From positions 141,064 through 205,063 of the forward strand of contig JANUSC010000384.1 in NCBI GenBank assembly GCA_025200525.1: 64,000 nt of DNA, given 5' to 3'. A program made the position numbers and the translations under genes. Position 1 is the first letter of the stretch, and each line of letters opens with the position of its first letter. This document shows positions 23,016 through 35,639 of the stretch, one piece after another. This DNA is from Camellia lanceoleosa (Eukaryota; Streptophyta; Magnoliopsida; Ericales; Theaceae). The notes beneath the pieces were generated by a model, which was not told the origin of the DNA, searched no databases, and saw only the letters and a program-made list of their open reading frames with translations.

Positions 23016-23361
23016 AGGGTAAATTACAAATACGCCCTGAGATTTGATTAAAATACAAATCGCCTCTGTAGTTCTGAAAATTACATTCCACCCTCTAAGG
23101 TTTCTAATTTCATAACAAATCACCCATTTTATTAATAAATCATCAATCAATTAACAGTTTTTAATAATGTTAGAAATATGTTTGAATTAACAATTTAAAT
23201 AATTTTATTATTGTATAGGAGAGCAATTATGAATTTTATTTTTTTAGTTAATTCTGTTAAATAATTTTTTTTTAACAAAGGAGTGTTTGTAGTTTTTCAA
23301 ACCACAAGGGGCAATCTGTGCTTTAAGCAAACCTTAGGGGTTGTATTTGTAATTTACCCTT
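23016..23361. mobile_element. MITE with GGGTAAATTACAAATAC inverted ends
   Basis: Starts AGGGTAAATTACAAATACGC and ends GTATTTGTAATTTACCCT, terminal inverted repeats of about 18 bp. 346 bp, no coding capacity. A second, degraded copy is at 21469-21795. Flanks are TTAAAATATA and TTAAATAAA, which could be an imperfect target duplication but are not decisive. Superfamily not assigned. Confidence 0.7.
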
Positions 23362-23546
23362 AAATAAAATTTCAAATTTGGATTCTTACTTACATTATGT
23401 TACTATAATTGGAATGAGACCAATATTCATTCCTTAAATTTTGTATCCTTTATTAAATTATAAAATAAAATTTCAAATTTAAATTTTTTTCAAATTATAT
23501 TGCTACAATTAAATGAGATCAATATTCACATGTGTCATAATATACA

Positions 23547-25835
23547 TGTAACGCCCCAAAATAATCCCAACATATCTAATACATCAACTCACTTCCAAAT
23601 CAAATAATAACCATGGCTCATGGACTACCGGAAAGATACATTCACTATATTCCTTTACATAAATTCCAAATGTTTTACAAAAGAAATCTCACATGCGATT
23701 ATACATTCATTCACAAGCTAGTACATGAATCTATAGCATGTAAAATCATTTAGTCAAAACAAATAAGGCCCTCAAGGGCTTACAAGTTCCAAGGCAATAA
23801 TCCGGTTACACAAAATGATCTCTCGGACCCATACATATTAGCCCTTGGCTTTACAAAAATTTCACAACAAAAAAAAAAAAAAACGAGTAATCTACTCTTC
23901 ACAAGAACACATCCACACCCTCAATTTGGCGGGATCACCGCATCTTTACCAGCACCAAAATCCCATAGGGGTGAGCACATAGCCCAATAGAGAATTCTCA
24001 CAAAGTATATACAGTTATGCAAATTCCCTCAACAATTGAAAATGCAATAGGTAATGCCATGCAAGTGCCGAAAATAAAGGGGAATTTCATTTCAATGCAC
24101 TATTTGAAAATCGCCATGTTCTAAAAAATATCCTTCAATCTCATCAATTGCAAGACTTCCAATATTTAAATCAATCGGGACGGTAAATACGACACTGGTA
24201 ATCCCTAGGTTGGTGTCTGCAAGTAGGCTCTACGAGCTCTACCAATATCCCACTTTACCAGTTGCTAACTAGAAGGGAAGTGGTACCTCCTCCGCGCGTG
24301 TTTTCGATCTTTCACCCCGGACACTCAGGCCAACTTATCAATCTCATCTACACCGCCTAACTGGACTTACCAACGTATTAACCACTTTAACATTTCCATA
24401 GTTCTCATTACAATTAATCTTTCTCAATGTAAACGTTTTTCCAACTCATGTCATGATGTACAATAATGATGATAAACCAATTGAAAACATGATGCAATAA
24501 TTACTATTTCATAGTATTTCTCTATTTTCAAAATATCTCTACAACAATAACAATTTATCCCATTTCTCATTTCTTCTTTTCAAAACTAATTCACAAATGC
24601 CCATGTGCCATCCATTTATAGTAACAACAACTCCCACCACGCACAAACCACATCAAGTTTGCCTCTTCAAGGCAATATAAGATGTCTTCAACATTAACTC
24701 CAAGGTTTTAGAACTTTAACATTTCACGGTGCATAATCATTCATCACTTTCCAACAACACATGTTCAAGTAATTTAACAAATATACTATAATAACATCTC
24801 ATTTCTCATACCTTTAATAGATTTCCATTTTCTTGCCAAACTTGTTATGAGATTTACTCTCAATCATCTTCATGACACAAATAATAAAGAATTTCATAAA
24901 TATTTTCCAAAATCCCTAAAGTCTAGGGTTCTTCATCACATACAAAATACTTTTCCCATTTCTAGGTGAAAACCCTAATCAAAACATCTTTCTTAGATTA
25001 ACAAGATAAAACCCTCAAAGATTGACCAAAAATTTTGAAAGTTTAAAACCCTCTTTTTTGAAAAATCTCTACATTTTTTAAATCACAAGGTTGAAATCAT
25101 CAAAACTAGAAGGAAACTCTTAAATCATCAACAAAATAGCAAAACTTGTATATATAACTCAAGAATGTCCCTACCTCAAGGTCTTGATGACGGACAAAAT
25201 GAAACCCTAGCTTCAATGGAGGATTCTTCAACCTTCACTACACCAAGAGGAGCCCTAGCTTTAGATCTTCAAGATTTAGAGGAAGATGATGATGATCTTG
25301 ACCCAAAAATTTGCAAAATCAAAGAGTCTTAGTGTGTGAGGAAGTTTTCTAGAGAGAAGGGGGAGAAAAATAGGGTTTAGAGTGAGAGAGAAATGTGTAA
25401 AATGAGTGAGACATTCGGACCAAAAAGATATAAAAAACAAAGTTTCGAACTGCCTAGTTGGCCGCATGTGCGGCCCTCATCCCTGCACGTGCAGCAGCCT
25501 CCACCACTCATGCGGCCTACCCCACCGCTCGAGCAGCCCACTTCCCTCACTCGTGTGTCGATTTTAGAATGCAAAGTCCTGTGCCTCAACCTTCACTGCT
25601 CGTGCGGGCACTCTCGTCGCTCGTACGGCCCAACTCCCCACGTGCGACCTAGGGCCCCACATGTGCGGCCCTAGCCCAGCAGCCCAAGTTTCCCGCTTCA
25701 CTCCCGAACAATCCGGACTCACCTGCGCATCCTCTAGAACAACCAAATTTCAACACCGAATGAAATAAGAACTAGGGAAACGAAGATAAAAGGGAAACGA
25801 AGCGAAGAAGGAAAGGAAAAGATTCGATCGTCACA
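23547..25835 (-). mobile_element. Solo LTR M2 with perfect target duplication
   Basis: TGTAACGCCCCAAAAT...GATTCGATCGTCACA, 2,289 bp, flanked on both sides by ATACA (23542-23546 and 25836-25840). No internal region accompanies it, so it is a solo LTR left by LTR-LTR recombination. It shares GGACACTCAGGCCAAC and TAGAGAATTCTCAC-type segments with the other TGTAACGCC LTRs. A TATA-like GATATAAAA lies near 25427-25436, next to the palindrome array. Confidence 0.9.
25460..25668 (-). promoter_or_regulatory. 21-bp-phased palindrome array in solo LTR M2
   Basis: Palindrome-like octamers GCATGTGC, GCACGTGC, CTCATGCG, GCTCGAGC and CTCGTGTG have centres near 25467, 25488, 25509, 25530 and 25552, i.e. 21-22 bp apart. 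Then GCTCGTGC, GCTCGTAC, CACGTGCG and ACATGTGC have centres near 25601, 25622, 25641 and 25661. The array ends about 30 bp from the TATA-like GATATAAAA (minus sense), placing it just upstream of the LTR core promoter. Spacing of two helical turns suggests protein sites on one face of DNA; this is inference. Confidence 0.65.
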
Positions 25836-25840
25836 ATACA

Positions 25841-27130
25841 TGTGTTCAAATTATTAATCGCTATTAAATTTTTTTTCTTTTTTGTTTTAAATTTTATAAA
25901 AAAAAATTAATCTCCTTCTAAACTATAAGGACTTGAACAATAATATTTTTTTAATATAATTTTTTTTTTGACAAAAGAATAAAACATAACTTTTTTAGTA
26001 CTTACCAAACATAGTGAATTTTGTTAGATTTTTTTTTTTAATCTCAATTGTTAATTAAAGATATTAAAATAAAGAAAAAAGATATCTTTGGCTCAAAACT
26101 TTTGTTAAAATAAATTAGAAAGCAACGTTAATTTTTTTATTTTAAAAAAAGAGGTTTATAAGTGATAATTTATTGTTCATCTAAAATTATTTTCAAATTG
26201 AATGAAAATACCATATTAAATTTTCTTCTTACCTTTTTTTTATTCAATTGTAAGAAATTCGTTTTTATTATATTTAATATTTTATTGTAATTTTTAAATT
26301 AAAAAGAATTTCTGAAAAATCATATCTAAATTATCTATGCCATTATAAAAAGTAAATTTTTTTAATATCAACTGAATGGTAGTTTGGAAAGTGCTAAATA
26401 AATATACTTTTTTTTACTTTTTATGAAAATATGTACAAAAAAGTAAAGATGTGATGTGACCTAAAAAAGATAATTAAGTATACTTTTTTTACTTTTTATG
26501 AAAAAAATGTATAGAAAAGTAGAGATGTAATGTGACCCAAAAAAAGATAAAAAGATAAAAAATAAGTAGTTAATATGACACTTCCCAAACAATCCTATAT
26601 TCGATGATCCATTTCTAAAAGGCGTATTTTTAAATATTTTCAAAATTTTTTTTACTGGAAATCTCAAGTATATTGTTTTTTCTTTTGTTCATTAATATTA
26701 AATTTTTAATTAATTTTATTTATTATTTAAAAAATAAATTAGCAAATAATTTATATATTTATATGTATAATTTCGTTTTGGTTTTTTAGGTTATTTAGTG
26801 TTTCTACCCAAGTTCACTCAAATTTAATTTAAATTTTTAAATTTTTACATAGGTCCTCACTTAATCAAAAACTGTATTGTTCAATCTTTAAAAAAATTTA
26901 AGCTCGACTCAAGTTTCTTGGGTTGAGCTCACCTAAATTTGTAATTTTAACAAGGGGTTGAAAATTACATGATTAAATTTGTGACAAATTAAAAAATAAT
27001 AAATATATTGTGATACAATTGTGGGACTTAAATTGTAAATTTTAATCTTATTTGTTTTCATAGTTTGCATACAAAAATTTAACTATTTATATTATTTTGT
27101 ATAAAAATATATTATTAATTTTTTACATGC
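25841..27130. other. AT-rich spacer with a possible small MITE
   Basis: No gene. At 26403-26545 a 75-77 bp unit is tandemly repeated (ACTTTTTATGAAAA, then AAAGTA(A/G)AGATGT, then ATGTGACC). The repeat lies between inverted GTTTGGAAAGTG (26374) and CACTTCCCAAAC (26579), so the 26368-26597 stretch may be a small hAT-like MITE. The rest is T/A runs. Confidence 0.4.
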
Positions 27131-29283
27131 TGTCACGCCCTCAAAAAAAAAAAAAAAAAAAACCCATCACATTAGACATGCATTGATATAAAAGAAACCA
27201 ACCATTTATATTTATCAGAATAGTTCTTACAATAGTATTACATGTTAACAACAAAAGCAAATGCCCTATGGGCTTACAGCTTTCCAAGTCAACACTTGGT
27301 TATACAAAAGAAGAGTACTAACTCTATACAAAATAAGCCATTGGCTTGATATACACGTAATACAAACAAAATAAACCAAAAAGAGTCTTCAACTCTCATC
27401 ATCATCCAAGCTATGTTTTTAGAGGTGGCATGCTACCTGTACCTGAAAATAATGTCCTATATAGGGTGAGCCAACGCCCAGTAGAGATATGCTAAACACA
27501 GTGTGAGCAATAACTAAGACATTGGTAATTGATAAATGTTTAATTTCCACAAATCAATTCATGACTCATTTCCATTACATGACCACTATGTCTATGTTTC
27601 ATTTCATTTCATTTCCATTTCATTTCCATTTCCAATTCATAACCGTGGCTCAGAACCTGGCCACATACTCCAAATGAAATAATAATTCACATGAGACGTT
27701 TTCCATTTCACTTTAGATAAGCATAGAAGCTACATCATCAATTCAACAGATAAGCATATGAGCTATATCAACACTTCCATAGATAAGCATATGAGCTATA
27801 TCAATACTTTAACTTACAAGCATATGAGCTGTATCAGTGGAGTCCATCCCCTATCTCCTTCCAAACAACATCCGGTTTAGAGGTCCATCTCCTATCTTCC
27901 CCTAAACCATGGAGTACATCCCCTATCTCCTCCCACGCACACAACGTATATACACATAGGTCATATACACAATCAATCAATACATAACGTTAATGTATTT
28001 TATTCACCGTCATACTCTATGACGCGTCCAACTGATTAGTTTTAGTTTGCCTAATCATTATGCATTGTCTACAACAATCAAAACTACCCTCCACCGGTAG
28101 CCTAAGCAATTATTTCTAAACAGATAAATAAAACTCCAACAGATAAAATATCAATGTTTTCAAAAGTGAGTGATTAACAAATCCAACTCCACCATTTCAC
28201 GATATAATGAGCCAATTTCGTTATTTACAACTCAATTCCATAAATCCATAACTTTTCCAAATTAATTATACCAATTAATATATATATATATATATAAATT
28301 AGGGCATTCCTCCCCATTTTTCAATATTGACCCAATGGTCTATATTTCATCAACCAATAACAATACCACTATTTTGAAACCCAAAATATACATTTTAGAA
28401 TCAAAATAAGCAACCCTCTTTTACACACTTCAAAACCCTAGATCTCAAAATCAAGCCATTTAACGAAATGCCCAAAAAATCTATGTCAAAACCCATAGTA
28501 GTGAGTAGGAATCCCTACCTCAAAAGATGACACCCAAAGGAGAAGATGATGAAAACGAAAATGCTCCAAATCACAAGTTTCCCAGATCAAAAGATAGCCC
28601 TCGACGATCAACAACCTTTTTGTAAAGGCCAAAGGTGAGGAAATCACTCTAGCTAGATCAATCCTAAGAGAGAAGTTAGGTTTTAGAGTGAGGTGCTCAA
28701 CAATGGAGTTTTTGGAAAAGTAAGAGAGAGAAGAGATGTGAAAAAGTGATTTTAAAAAGTCAAAACACGGAGTCTTAAACCGATCGCCCGCCGAAGCGTG
28801 AAACCCCGCCGGCGTCACTCCTGAACCCGCTTGAGCGTCCCATCCGCCGCTCGAGCGGTGAATACGCACTCCAAAGATTTTTGCGTAAACCAGTCGCGCC
28901 GAAGCGTTAAACTCCCCGCTCGAGCGTAACACACAAACTCCCGCTCGAGCGTCCAAACCACCGCTCGAGCGTCCAACCCTGCAGAGGAGATACTGGAAGG
29001 GTGATTATCCTGCTCGAGCGTCAAAACCCCTGCTCGAGCAGACAAGCTACAACAAAGGCCCCGCTCGAGCGCCAAAATCTCCGCTCGAGCGGACAGGCCA
29101 AAACCTGGGCATCTAGTCTTGGTTTGCTAAGTTTAACCAACCTGTCTCAAACCTTCCCAACACAACCCAAGACTCAAATGCAAAGGGTAAAGGATGTAAA
29201 CAAGATATACACAACAACCACCTCCACGGAACCTAAGTCCGGATACAACAAATACAGCAAGGGAATACCGGGATCGCTATACA
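27131..29283 (-). mobile_element. Solo LTR M3, minus strand
   Basis: TGTCACGCCCTCAAAA...CCGGGATCGCTATACA, 2,153 bp with TG...CA ends. It is closely related to the LTRs at 29845 and 58031 (shared CCAAACAACATCCGGTTTAG and GATAAGCATATGAGCTATAT). No internal region is attached on either side. I find no good 5-bp duplication; CATGC and CATGT are near-matches if the edge is shifted by two bases. It interrupts Helitron-like DNA just before a Helitron 3' end (29284-29307). Confidence 0.75.
28795..29095 (-). promoter_or_regulatory. GCTCGAGCG palindrome array in solo LTR M3
   Basis: Exact GCTCGAGCG or GCTCGAGCA copies start at 28849, 28918, 28942, 28962, 29012, 29032, 29062 and 29082. Pairs 28942/28962, 29012/29032 and 29062/29082 are each exactly 20 bp apart, and pair starts are 70 and 50 bp apart. 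Degenerate copies (GCTTGAGCG, GCCGAAGCG) fill 28795-28915. A weak A/T-rich TATA-like stretch lies beyond the lower edge (28745-28760). Confidence 0.75.
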
Positions 29284-29844
29284 TGTCGTGCATAGCACGA
29301 GTTATCACTAGTATTATACAAGGAAAATGAGATTTCTAACTTACAAGTTTTGTGGGAGCTCCAATATCCTAATCCTAATTTTCTAATTTTTTGATTTAAA
29401 AAAAAAAATCTCAACATTTATTGACTTCTCTCAACCCACAAACCTTTTTGACTTCTCTCATAATTACTGCAGCACCCTTTTCAATTTCTCCCATATACTA
29501 TGGTTACACACAAAAATATAGAAGATAAGAATTCAGCCATGGATCTAAAAAAGATATAATAACATCTAAATTTGAATTATGATTTAGTAATATAATTATC
29601 TATTTTTTTGATGTATATCTATCAAAATTTTAAATCACTTAATGGGACAAATTAATCAATTTTCTAAAATTATTGATTTTTTAATTTAATTAATAATAAA
29701 AATATTTCATAATCTCTTCATCTTAATCTCTCTCTTCGATTTCCCAAAAAAAATATTAAAACTTGCTTTCCTTCTCTCTTTCCCAAAAAAATAGATAATA
29801 TTTTTCATGAAAGATGTAAATATCTATGTATATCTTATATATTA
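29284..29844 (+). mobile_element. Helitron 3' end abutting a Helitron 5' end
   Basis: GTGCATAGCACGAG (hairpin) plus TTATCACTAG at 29287-29307 matches the 3' end of the minus-strand Helitron at 5319. Immediately after, TATTATACAAGGAAAATGAG ... TTTCTAACTTACAAG ... GGAGCTCCAATATCC matches the Helitron 5' region. The rest to 29844 is AT-rich with no coding and is cut by the next LTR. Head-to-tail Helitrons are one reading. Confidence 0.45.
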
Positions 29845-31193
29845 TGTAACGCCCTCAAATAATACATAAATCCCATCATTTTAGACATGCAGTGGTATAA
29901 AGAAATCAACGTCTTTCCATTCATCAGAGTAGTTCTTATAACAATGTTACATGTTAACAACAAAAGCAATTGCCCTATAGGCTTACAGCTTTCCAAGTTA
30001 ACACTTGGTTACACAAAAGAAGAGTACTAACTCTATACAAAATAAGCCCTTGGCTAGGTGTACATGTAATACAAACAAAATAATCAAAAAGAGTCTTCAA
30101 CTCTCATCATCATCCAAGCTATGTCCTCGGAGGTGGCATGCTACCTGTACCTGAAAATGATGTCACATATAGGGTGAGCCAACGCCCAGTAGAGATATGC
30201 TAAACACAGTATGAGCAATAACTAAGACATTAGTAATTGATAAATGTTTAATTCCCATAAATCAATTCATAACTCATTTCCATTACATGAACACTGTGTC
30301 CATGTTCCATTTCATTTCCCATTCCTTATCAATTTTACAATTTACATCAACGGCTCAGAACCTGGCCGACTGCTTATATGAGACAAGGACTCATATTAAA
30401 CGTTTCCCATTTTACAATAGATAAACATACTAGTTGTATCAATATCTCAACAGATAAGCATATTAGCTATATCAACACTTCCAAAGATAAGCATATGAGC
30501 TATATCAACACAGTAACTGACAAGCATATGAGCTGTATCAGTGGAGTCCATCCCCTATCTCCTCCCAAACAACATCCGGTTTAGAGGTCCATCCCTTATC
30601 TTCCCCTAAACCGTGGAGTACATCCCCTATCTCCTCCCACACACACAATGTATATACATACAAGTCATAGACACAATCAATCAATACATAACGTTAATGT
30701 ATTCTATCAACCGTCATACTCTATGACATATCCAATTGATTAGTTTTAGTTTGCCTAATCATCATGCATTGTCTACAACAATCAAAACTACCCTCCACTG
30801 ATAGCCCAAGCAATTATTTCTAAACAGATAATAAAAGCTCCAACAGATAAAATATCAATGTTTTCAAAAGTGAGCGGTTAATAAATCCAACTCCACTATT
30901 CTACCATATAATGAGCCAATTTCATTATTTCCAAATCAATTCCATATTTTCTCAACAACGTCATTTATTACACTAATGGCCCTGATATACCCAAGCATGG
31001 CATATTTCTCCTTATTCTCAACATTGACTCCAAGAGCCCAATATTACCAACAACATCAACAAACCCATTTTGAAACCCAAATACATTTTTATGGTTCAAA
31101 ATTATCAAAACCCTCTTTTCAAAAATATACGTTTGAAACCCTAGTTTCCAAAACTCAAAACCATTTATACAAAAACTCAATATCTAGGTTAAA
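29845..31193 (-). repeat. Truncated LTR M4, minus strand
   Basis: Begins TGTAACGCCCTCAAATAATAC and matches the reverse complement of about 58760-60097 (LTR L3) very closely over its whole length; by eye the 31000-31190 part is about 98% identical. The match ends abruptly after GGTTAAAA at 31193, where unrelated C-family DNA begins, so the U3 part with the palindrome array is missing. No target duplication can be tested. Confidence 0.8.
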
Positions 31194-32800
31194 AGCATAC
31201 TAAACACTTACACACATGCAAGGATGCTAAAGCATAAATACTCACAGTGTATTCCGAGCCAAAACAGAAGCTAGTTAGAAATCATGCATGATCCTAACTA
31301 TGTTAACAATGCCTAATGCAACACATGCAAAAATGCAACTAAATAGGCTCGGCTATCTAAAATGGCATATGAATGCAACGATTGATATACGTATTCAAGT
31401 AAGTATTGAAATACAATGTAGTTTGAATGATGCGTCGAGCCCGGTGCATACAAGACAAATGAATGGATGCAAACATGCAAAGCATAAGGTATGCTAATCG
31501 AAATATGCCCTAAAACTAACCATCAAAAGCTGATAAGTAAAAGGAAGAAAGAAGTGGGGTTGGAAGGCATGCACACACACGCACGCTTATTACAACATTT
31601 GCCCTCTTGACGGAGGGTCCGAATGAAAGCTAAGCTATTTTAAGCTAAGCTAATTAACTAATCTAATTAAACTAATTAGACTAATTATTACAAAACAAAC
31701 GATTAACTAGTAAACTACTTACTAATTATTACAACAATTAACTAATTAACAAATTAATCAAATTACAAATTCAAGTGCTAATTAACAAGTAAAGCATCAA
31801 ACTTCAAACTACACTGCCTCAGCTCTGTTTGAAGAAGTTGAATATGCATGCCTCGGTTCCCGTCTCGAAAAGCTCTCCGGTTGCTCTTTAGAGGCTCTGT
31901 TTGTAGGGTGTCCTCAAGAACTTGTCATTGAAACTTACCAAACCATCTGGGGAGTGCACCAAAGGGCTCTGCCAGCCATGAAGAGTTTCTGCCGGCCATC
32001 TGCTGGCCAAGAGTGGGCCTATGCCGGCCAACAATGCAAGGGTACTGGCCATCAGTGTGGCACTGTTGACCATTGGTGTGCTGTGACACCAAATTGCAAC
32101 AGAGCACAAAATAGAGGAAATGGAGGGTCTCCCTAGGGCATGTATGTACTGTGCCACTCCTTATCATTTCAAAACATCAAGGGAGAGGCATTATTGGATC
32201 CAAAACCATCAATCAAGCATGCAATGCATGATGGCCAAAGATCCAACTTGCACCAAATTCAATAAATGCAAGACAAACAAGACTCTAGGACCATCACCTT
32301 GTCATGGAAGATCAAAGGCAATGGAGACAAAGGGGATTGGCTCACTCTCATCACTTTGAGTATGAAGTGGGCCAATCCACCTTTTGTCCAACATAACATC
32401 CGGTTGAACACGATGCAATGCAAACAACATGCTATGCAAACAACATGCTAAGAGACTCAAGCATCAAAAACTAGTGAAGGGCACAACACTAGCATCATGC
32501 AATACAATGCTCAAAGGACTAAACCAGCCCTAAACAGACCCCAAGCATGCCAAAACAGTGGCCAAAATGAGCTGAAATGACAGCATGAAAAGCAAGAAAA
32601 ACCATGTTCATACATTGACTCACAAACAAGGCATAAGGCTCAACACTCAAAAGCACTTAAAGAGTGAAATATGTAAGAGTATGGCAACGACATATGCTCT
32701 GAAATTACATACAAAATGATGCCAAAACATGTAATCAACACAAGTATAGCATGCTAATGGCCTTAAAACTCAAAGCTAGTCAAGAGCATTTACACTATGG
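31194..32800 (-). repeat. Outer C-family LTR, left part (C1)
   Basis: Homologous to C2 from 33527 onward (CATGCAAGGATGCTAAAGC vs CATGCAAGAATGCTAAAGC; both AAATACTCA). Its first ~730 bp, including the TGTAGAC end, are missing. Interrupted at 32800 by C2, whose target duplication TATGG is 32796-32800; the other half resumes at 46389. It contains a GGCC-rich array (31965-32090). The LTR type (TGTAGACACCC start in sense) is unlike A, D and the TGTAACGCC family; Tat/Ogre-like by length and terminus is only a guess. Confidence 0.65.
31960..32095 (-). repeat. GGCC-motif cluster in C1 LTR
   Basis: CTGCCAGCC, GCCGGCCATC, TGCTGGCCAAG, GTGGGCCTATG, CCGGCCAAC, CTGGCCATCAG and TTGACCATTGG follow one another within 130 bp. 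The equivalent position in C2 (34200-34330) has CCGGCCA, TGGCCATT, CACCGACCA, GCCGGCCGGC and CCGGCCATC. It lies in the R/U5 side of the LTR. Short palindromic cores recur as in other LTRs here, but spacing is less regular. Confidence 0.5.
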
Positions 32801-33479
32801 TGTAGACGTCCCCGAACGTCCTGGGAGAAATCCCGTTAACCCATTGGGGCTTACTATAGTTCGGACTCAAATGTCACGGTTCTGAATCTAATCCCACAAA
32901 GTGCAATGCAAGATCGATAAATCACCAAAGAGTCCAAATCTGGCAAATCGTTTTGAAAAACATATTTTAGAAAGAAGTGCCAAACATGGACTGCTTTGCC
33001 AGATACAGAGTCGCCACCTAAATATTTTGTTTTTGGAAAAATTTAGGAAACCCTGACTCGTGCCTAAAGCCACGTGTCTGTCATCACCAAAGTTGCCTCA
33101 GCTCGGGAACTTGGGTACGATTGGGGAAGGTCATTTCATGAGCACCCACGCTCGCCCGATCAAAGATCGGCCACTACTAAGAATGATATCGAGTTTTTGA
33201 AAACACATGTGCTCTTATTTCGGTTATTAACCTAGAATTACTATGTGATGCATACAGCATACAAGTATAGACTGGATTACCTAAGTTGAAACAAAGCATT
33301 GCATATTCGTTTTGAAAACGGTTTGCTACTCGCAAGTAGGCTAAAATACGGATTTTGCCACCCTCAAGTGGGCTTAGAAAACATGGTGATTTGCCACTCT
33401 CAAGTGGGCTTAAAACTTGTAATCAATGAATTGTCCCAATTCAAATAATCCAACCTTCACCCACGGGCATTCAGGTAGG

Positions 33480-35110
33480 TATATCACATAAGCAGTTAGC
33501 CCTATGGCAAGCATGCTATCATGGCAGTCACTCACACACATGCAAGAATGCTAAAGCATAAATACTCATCGAGTACTCTGAGCCAAAACAAAAACTAGTT
33601 AGTAATCAATGCATGATCCTAGTTCATGTTAAGATGGCTAATGCAACACATGCAAAATGCAACTACGATAGGCTCGGCTACCCTAAGAATGGCATGTGAA
33701 ATGCGACAACTCGATACACGTATTCAAGTTGGAATTGAAATACTATGCAATTAGTATGATGCGCCGAGTCTTGCATGCAATACTTAATGAATGTATGCAA
33801 ACATGCTATCATAAGTATGCTAATTGAAACGCGTGCCCTAAGACTAACCATTGAAAGTGTAAGTAAAAGGGAGAAAGACGTGGGTTGGAAGACATGCATC
33901 ACACGCATGCACACTTATTACAAAATTCGCCTCTCTGAGGGGCCAAAAGAATAATACAAACCAAATAAATAATTAACTACACTAGCTAATTAAATATTAC
34001 AAAACCTTAATTAATTAACAAACTAATTAAGCTATTAAAGCAAAGAAGTCGCCTCGGGAAGAGGGTCAAATGCATGCATGCTTGATTCGCCTCACTCGGA
34101 AACCCGTTGCCATGCCACACGTTGCCTCTATTTGCACTGTTCTGCACCTCTGAGAACTATGAAAATCCTTGAGATGCTTCTGAATTACTCCCTGAGCATT
34201 GCGGGACGTCACCGGCCAAAAAATAGGACCACTGGCCATTAGGAAGTGGTCACCGACCAAAAGTGGGGCCATTGGCTGGACTTTGGTAGCCGGCCGGCAT
34301 TGAAGAGGGCCGACCGGCCATCTGTTCCTGCAGAACTTTGTTTTTGCTGCAGCAGAGGACAAACAGTGCATGGCAAGGAATTTACAAGACAATGTATGCA
34401 CGACCACCCTCCCTATCATGCTATGAACTTAAGGGGGTTTGGTTCTCGACCCTCGGGCCACCAATCACGCATTTCAATCCATGATGGCCAAAGGTGCCAA
34501 ATATGTAATTTGATGTCAAATGAAATGCACAAAAAACACATAAGGGCCCCAACCTCTATCATGATTGATTCAAGAGGCAAGGGATGCGCACACAATGCTA
34601 TGCAACTTAAGAATGCAAGCAAACTAATGCAACATGAGCATGCAAGCAACAATGCTATACAAGGTAACTAGCATATAACAATATGCAAAGACAAGTATAC
34701 TTAGACCAATGTAATATATGCATGATGAACTTAACAAAGCAACACAAGCATGCAATAGGCAATAGGCAATAGGCATACAACCTAAACATGTGAACATGTA
34801 TAGCATGCAACAACATGGTGAAATGGACTTACACTAACATGGGTAGCTCTCAAGCATGCCAAAATCAGTGGCCAAACATAATGGAGATGAGGCAACAAAA
34901 CACATGCAAACATGCAAGGTGCAAGGGCTCTAACTCATAGCACAAGATGCAACTCTCCTAGTGCATTGAAAAGATGAAGTATGGAATATAATGACATATA
35001 TTCCAGTTCTAAAATTACATACTAAATGGTTCCGGATCATGTAAACGACTCCCACAATGCATGTAGGAAGGCTCAAATACCGAAACTAGTGAAGCACATT
35101 ACACTAGAGG
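33480..35110. other. C2 LTR left arm, non-coding
   Basis: A/C-rich LTR DNA collinear with C1 (31194-32800). It includes the GGCC cluster at 34200-34330. The 141- and 117-codon frames here (34246-34671, 34066-34419) are low-complexity LTR frames with no family match. Ends ...ACATTACACTAGAGG, where D inserted. Confidence 0.6.
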
Positions 35111-35639
35111 TGTCATGACCAACCCGCCCTATGGATTATACATAACCGCCAAGAATCGTGTGATTACCTACAAATTTCAAACCAAATAAATCAAAATTCA
35201 TCGAGATAAAGGCCAAACGGAAGCAATTCAAAAACTTTGTCCATAGAGCCGCTTAAATGCACACCATAACATTCCAATATATATATGTTAATAACCCACA
35301 TCAAAATGTGTACTAACTCAAAAGATCAGACATTCGGGATCATACAGATTTAAGTCAGTCAAACCCAAGACTTATATGCAAAAGTAGTCCAACACATTCG
35401 CCAACATAACAAAACTATAAACAAAGGTCAAAGGCGAAGACAGTCTCGTGCGGGAGACTTTTGGGCTGACTCCTCAAAACTTAAGTTGTTTCTTGCAAAT
35501 TCATCGAGGCTGGTTCTGGACGTCCCTTGGCTCACCTACATGTACATGAATGAGTGTGAGCGAATGCCCAGTGAATAATATCAAATGAGGGAAATATATA
35601 AGTAATCATTGAAACAGTACGGCAAACGGCCTTCGGCCC

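Noticed and set aside
28849..29090. CRISPR-like regularly spaced repeats
   Set aside because: The repeated unit is only 9-10 bp and palindromic, spacers are about 10 bp, and the context is a plant LTR; this is not a CRISPR array.
34066..34671. 117- and 141-codon frames on opposite strands
   Set aside because: Overlapping frames in C-family LTR DNA rich in GGCC motifs; no domain, and not conserved in C1.
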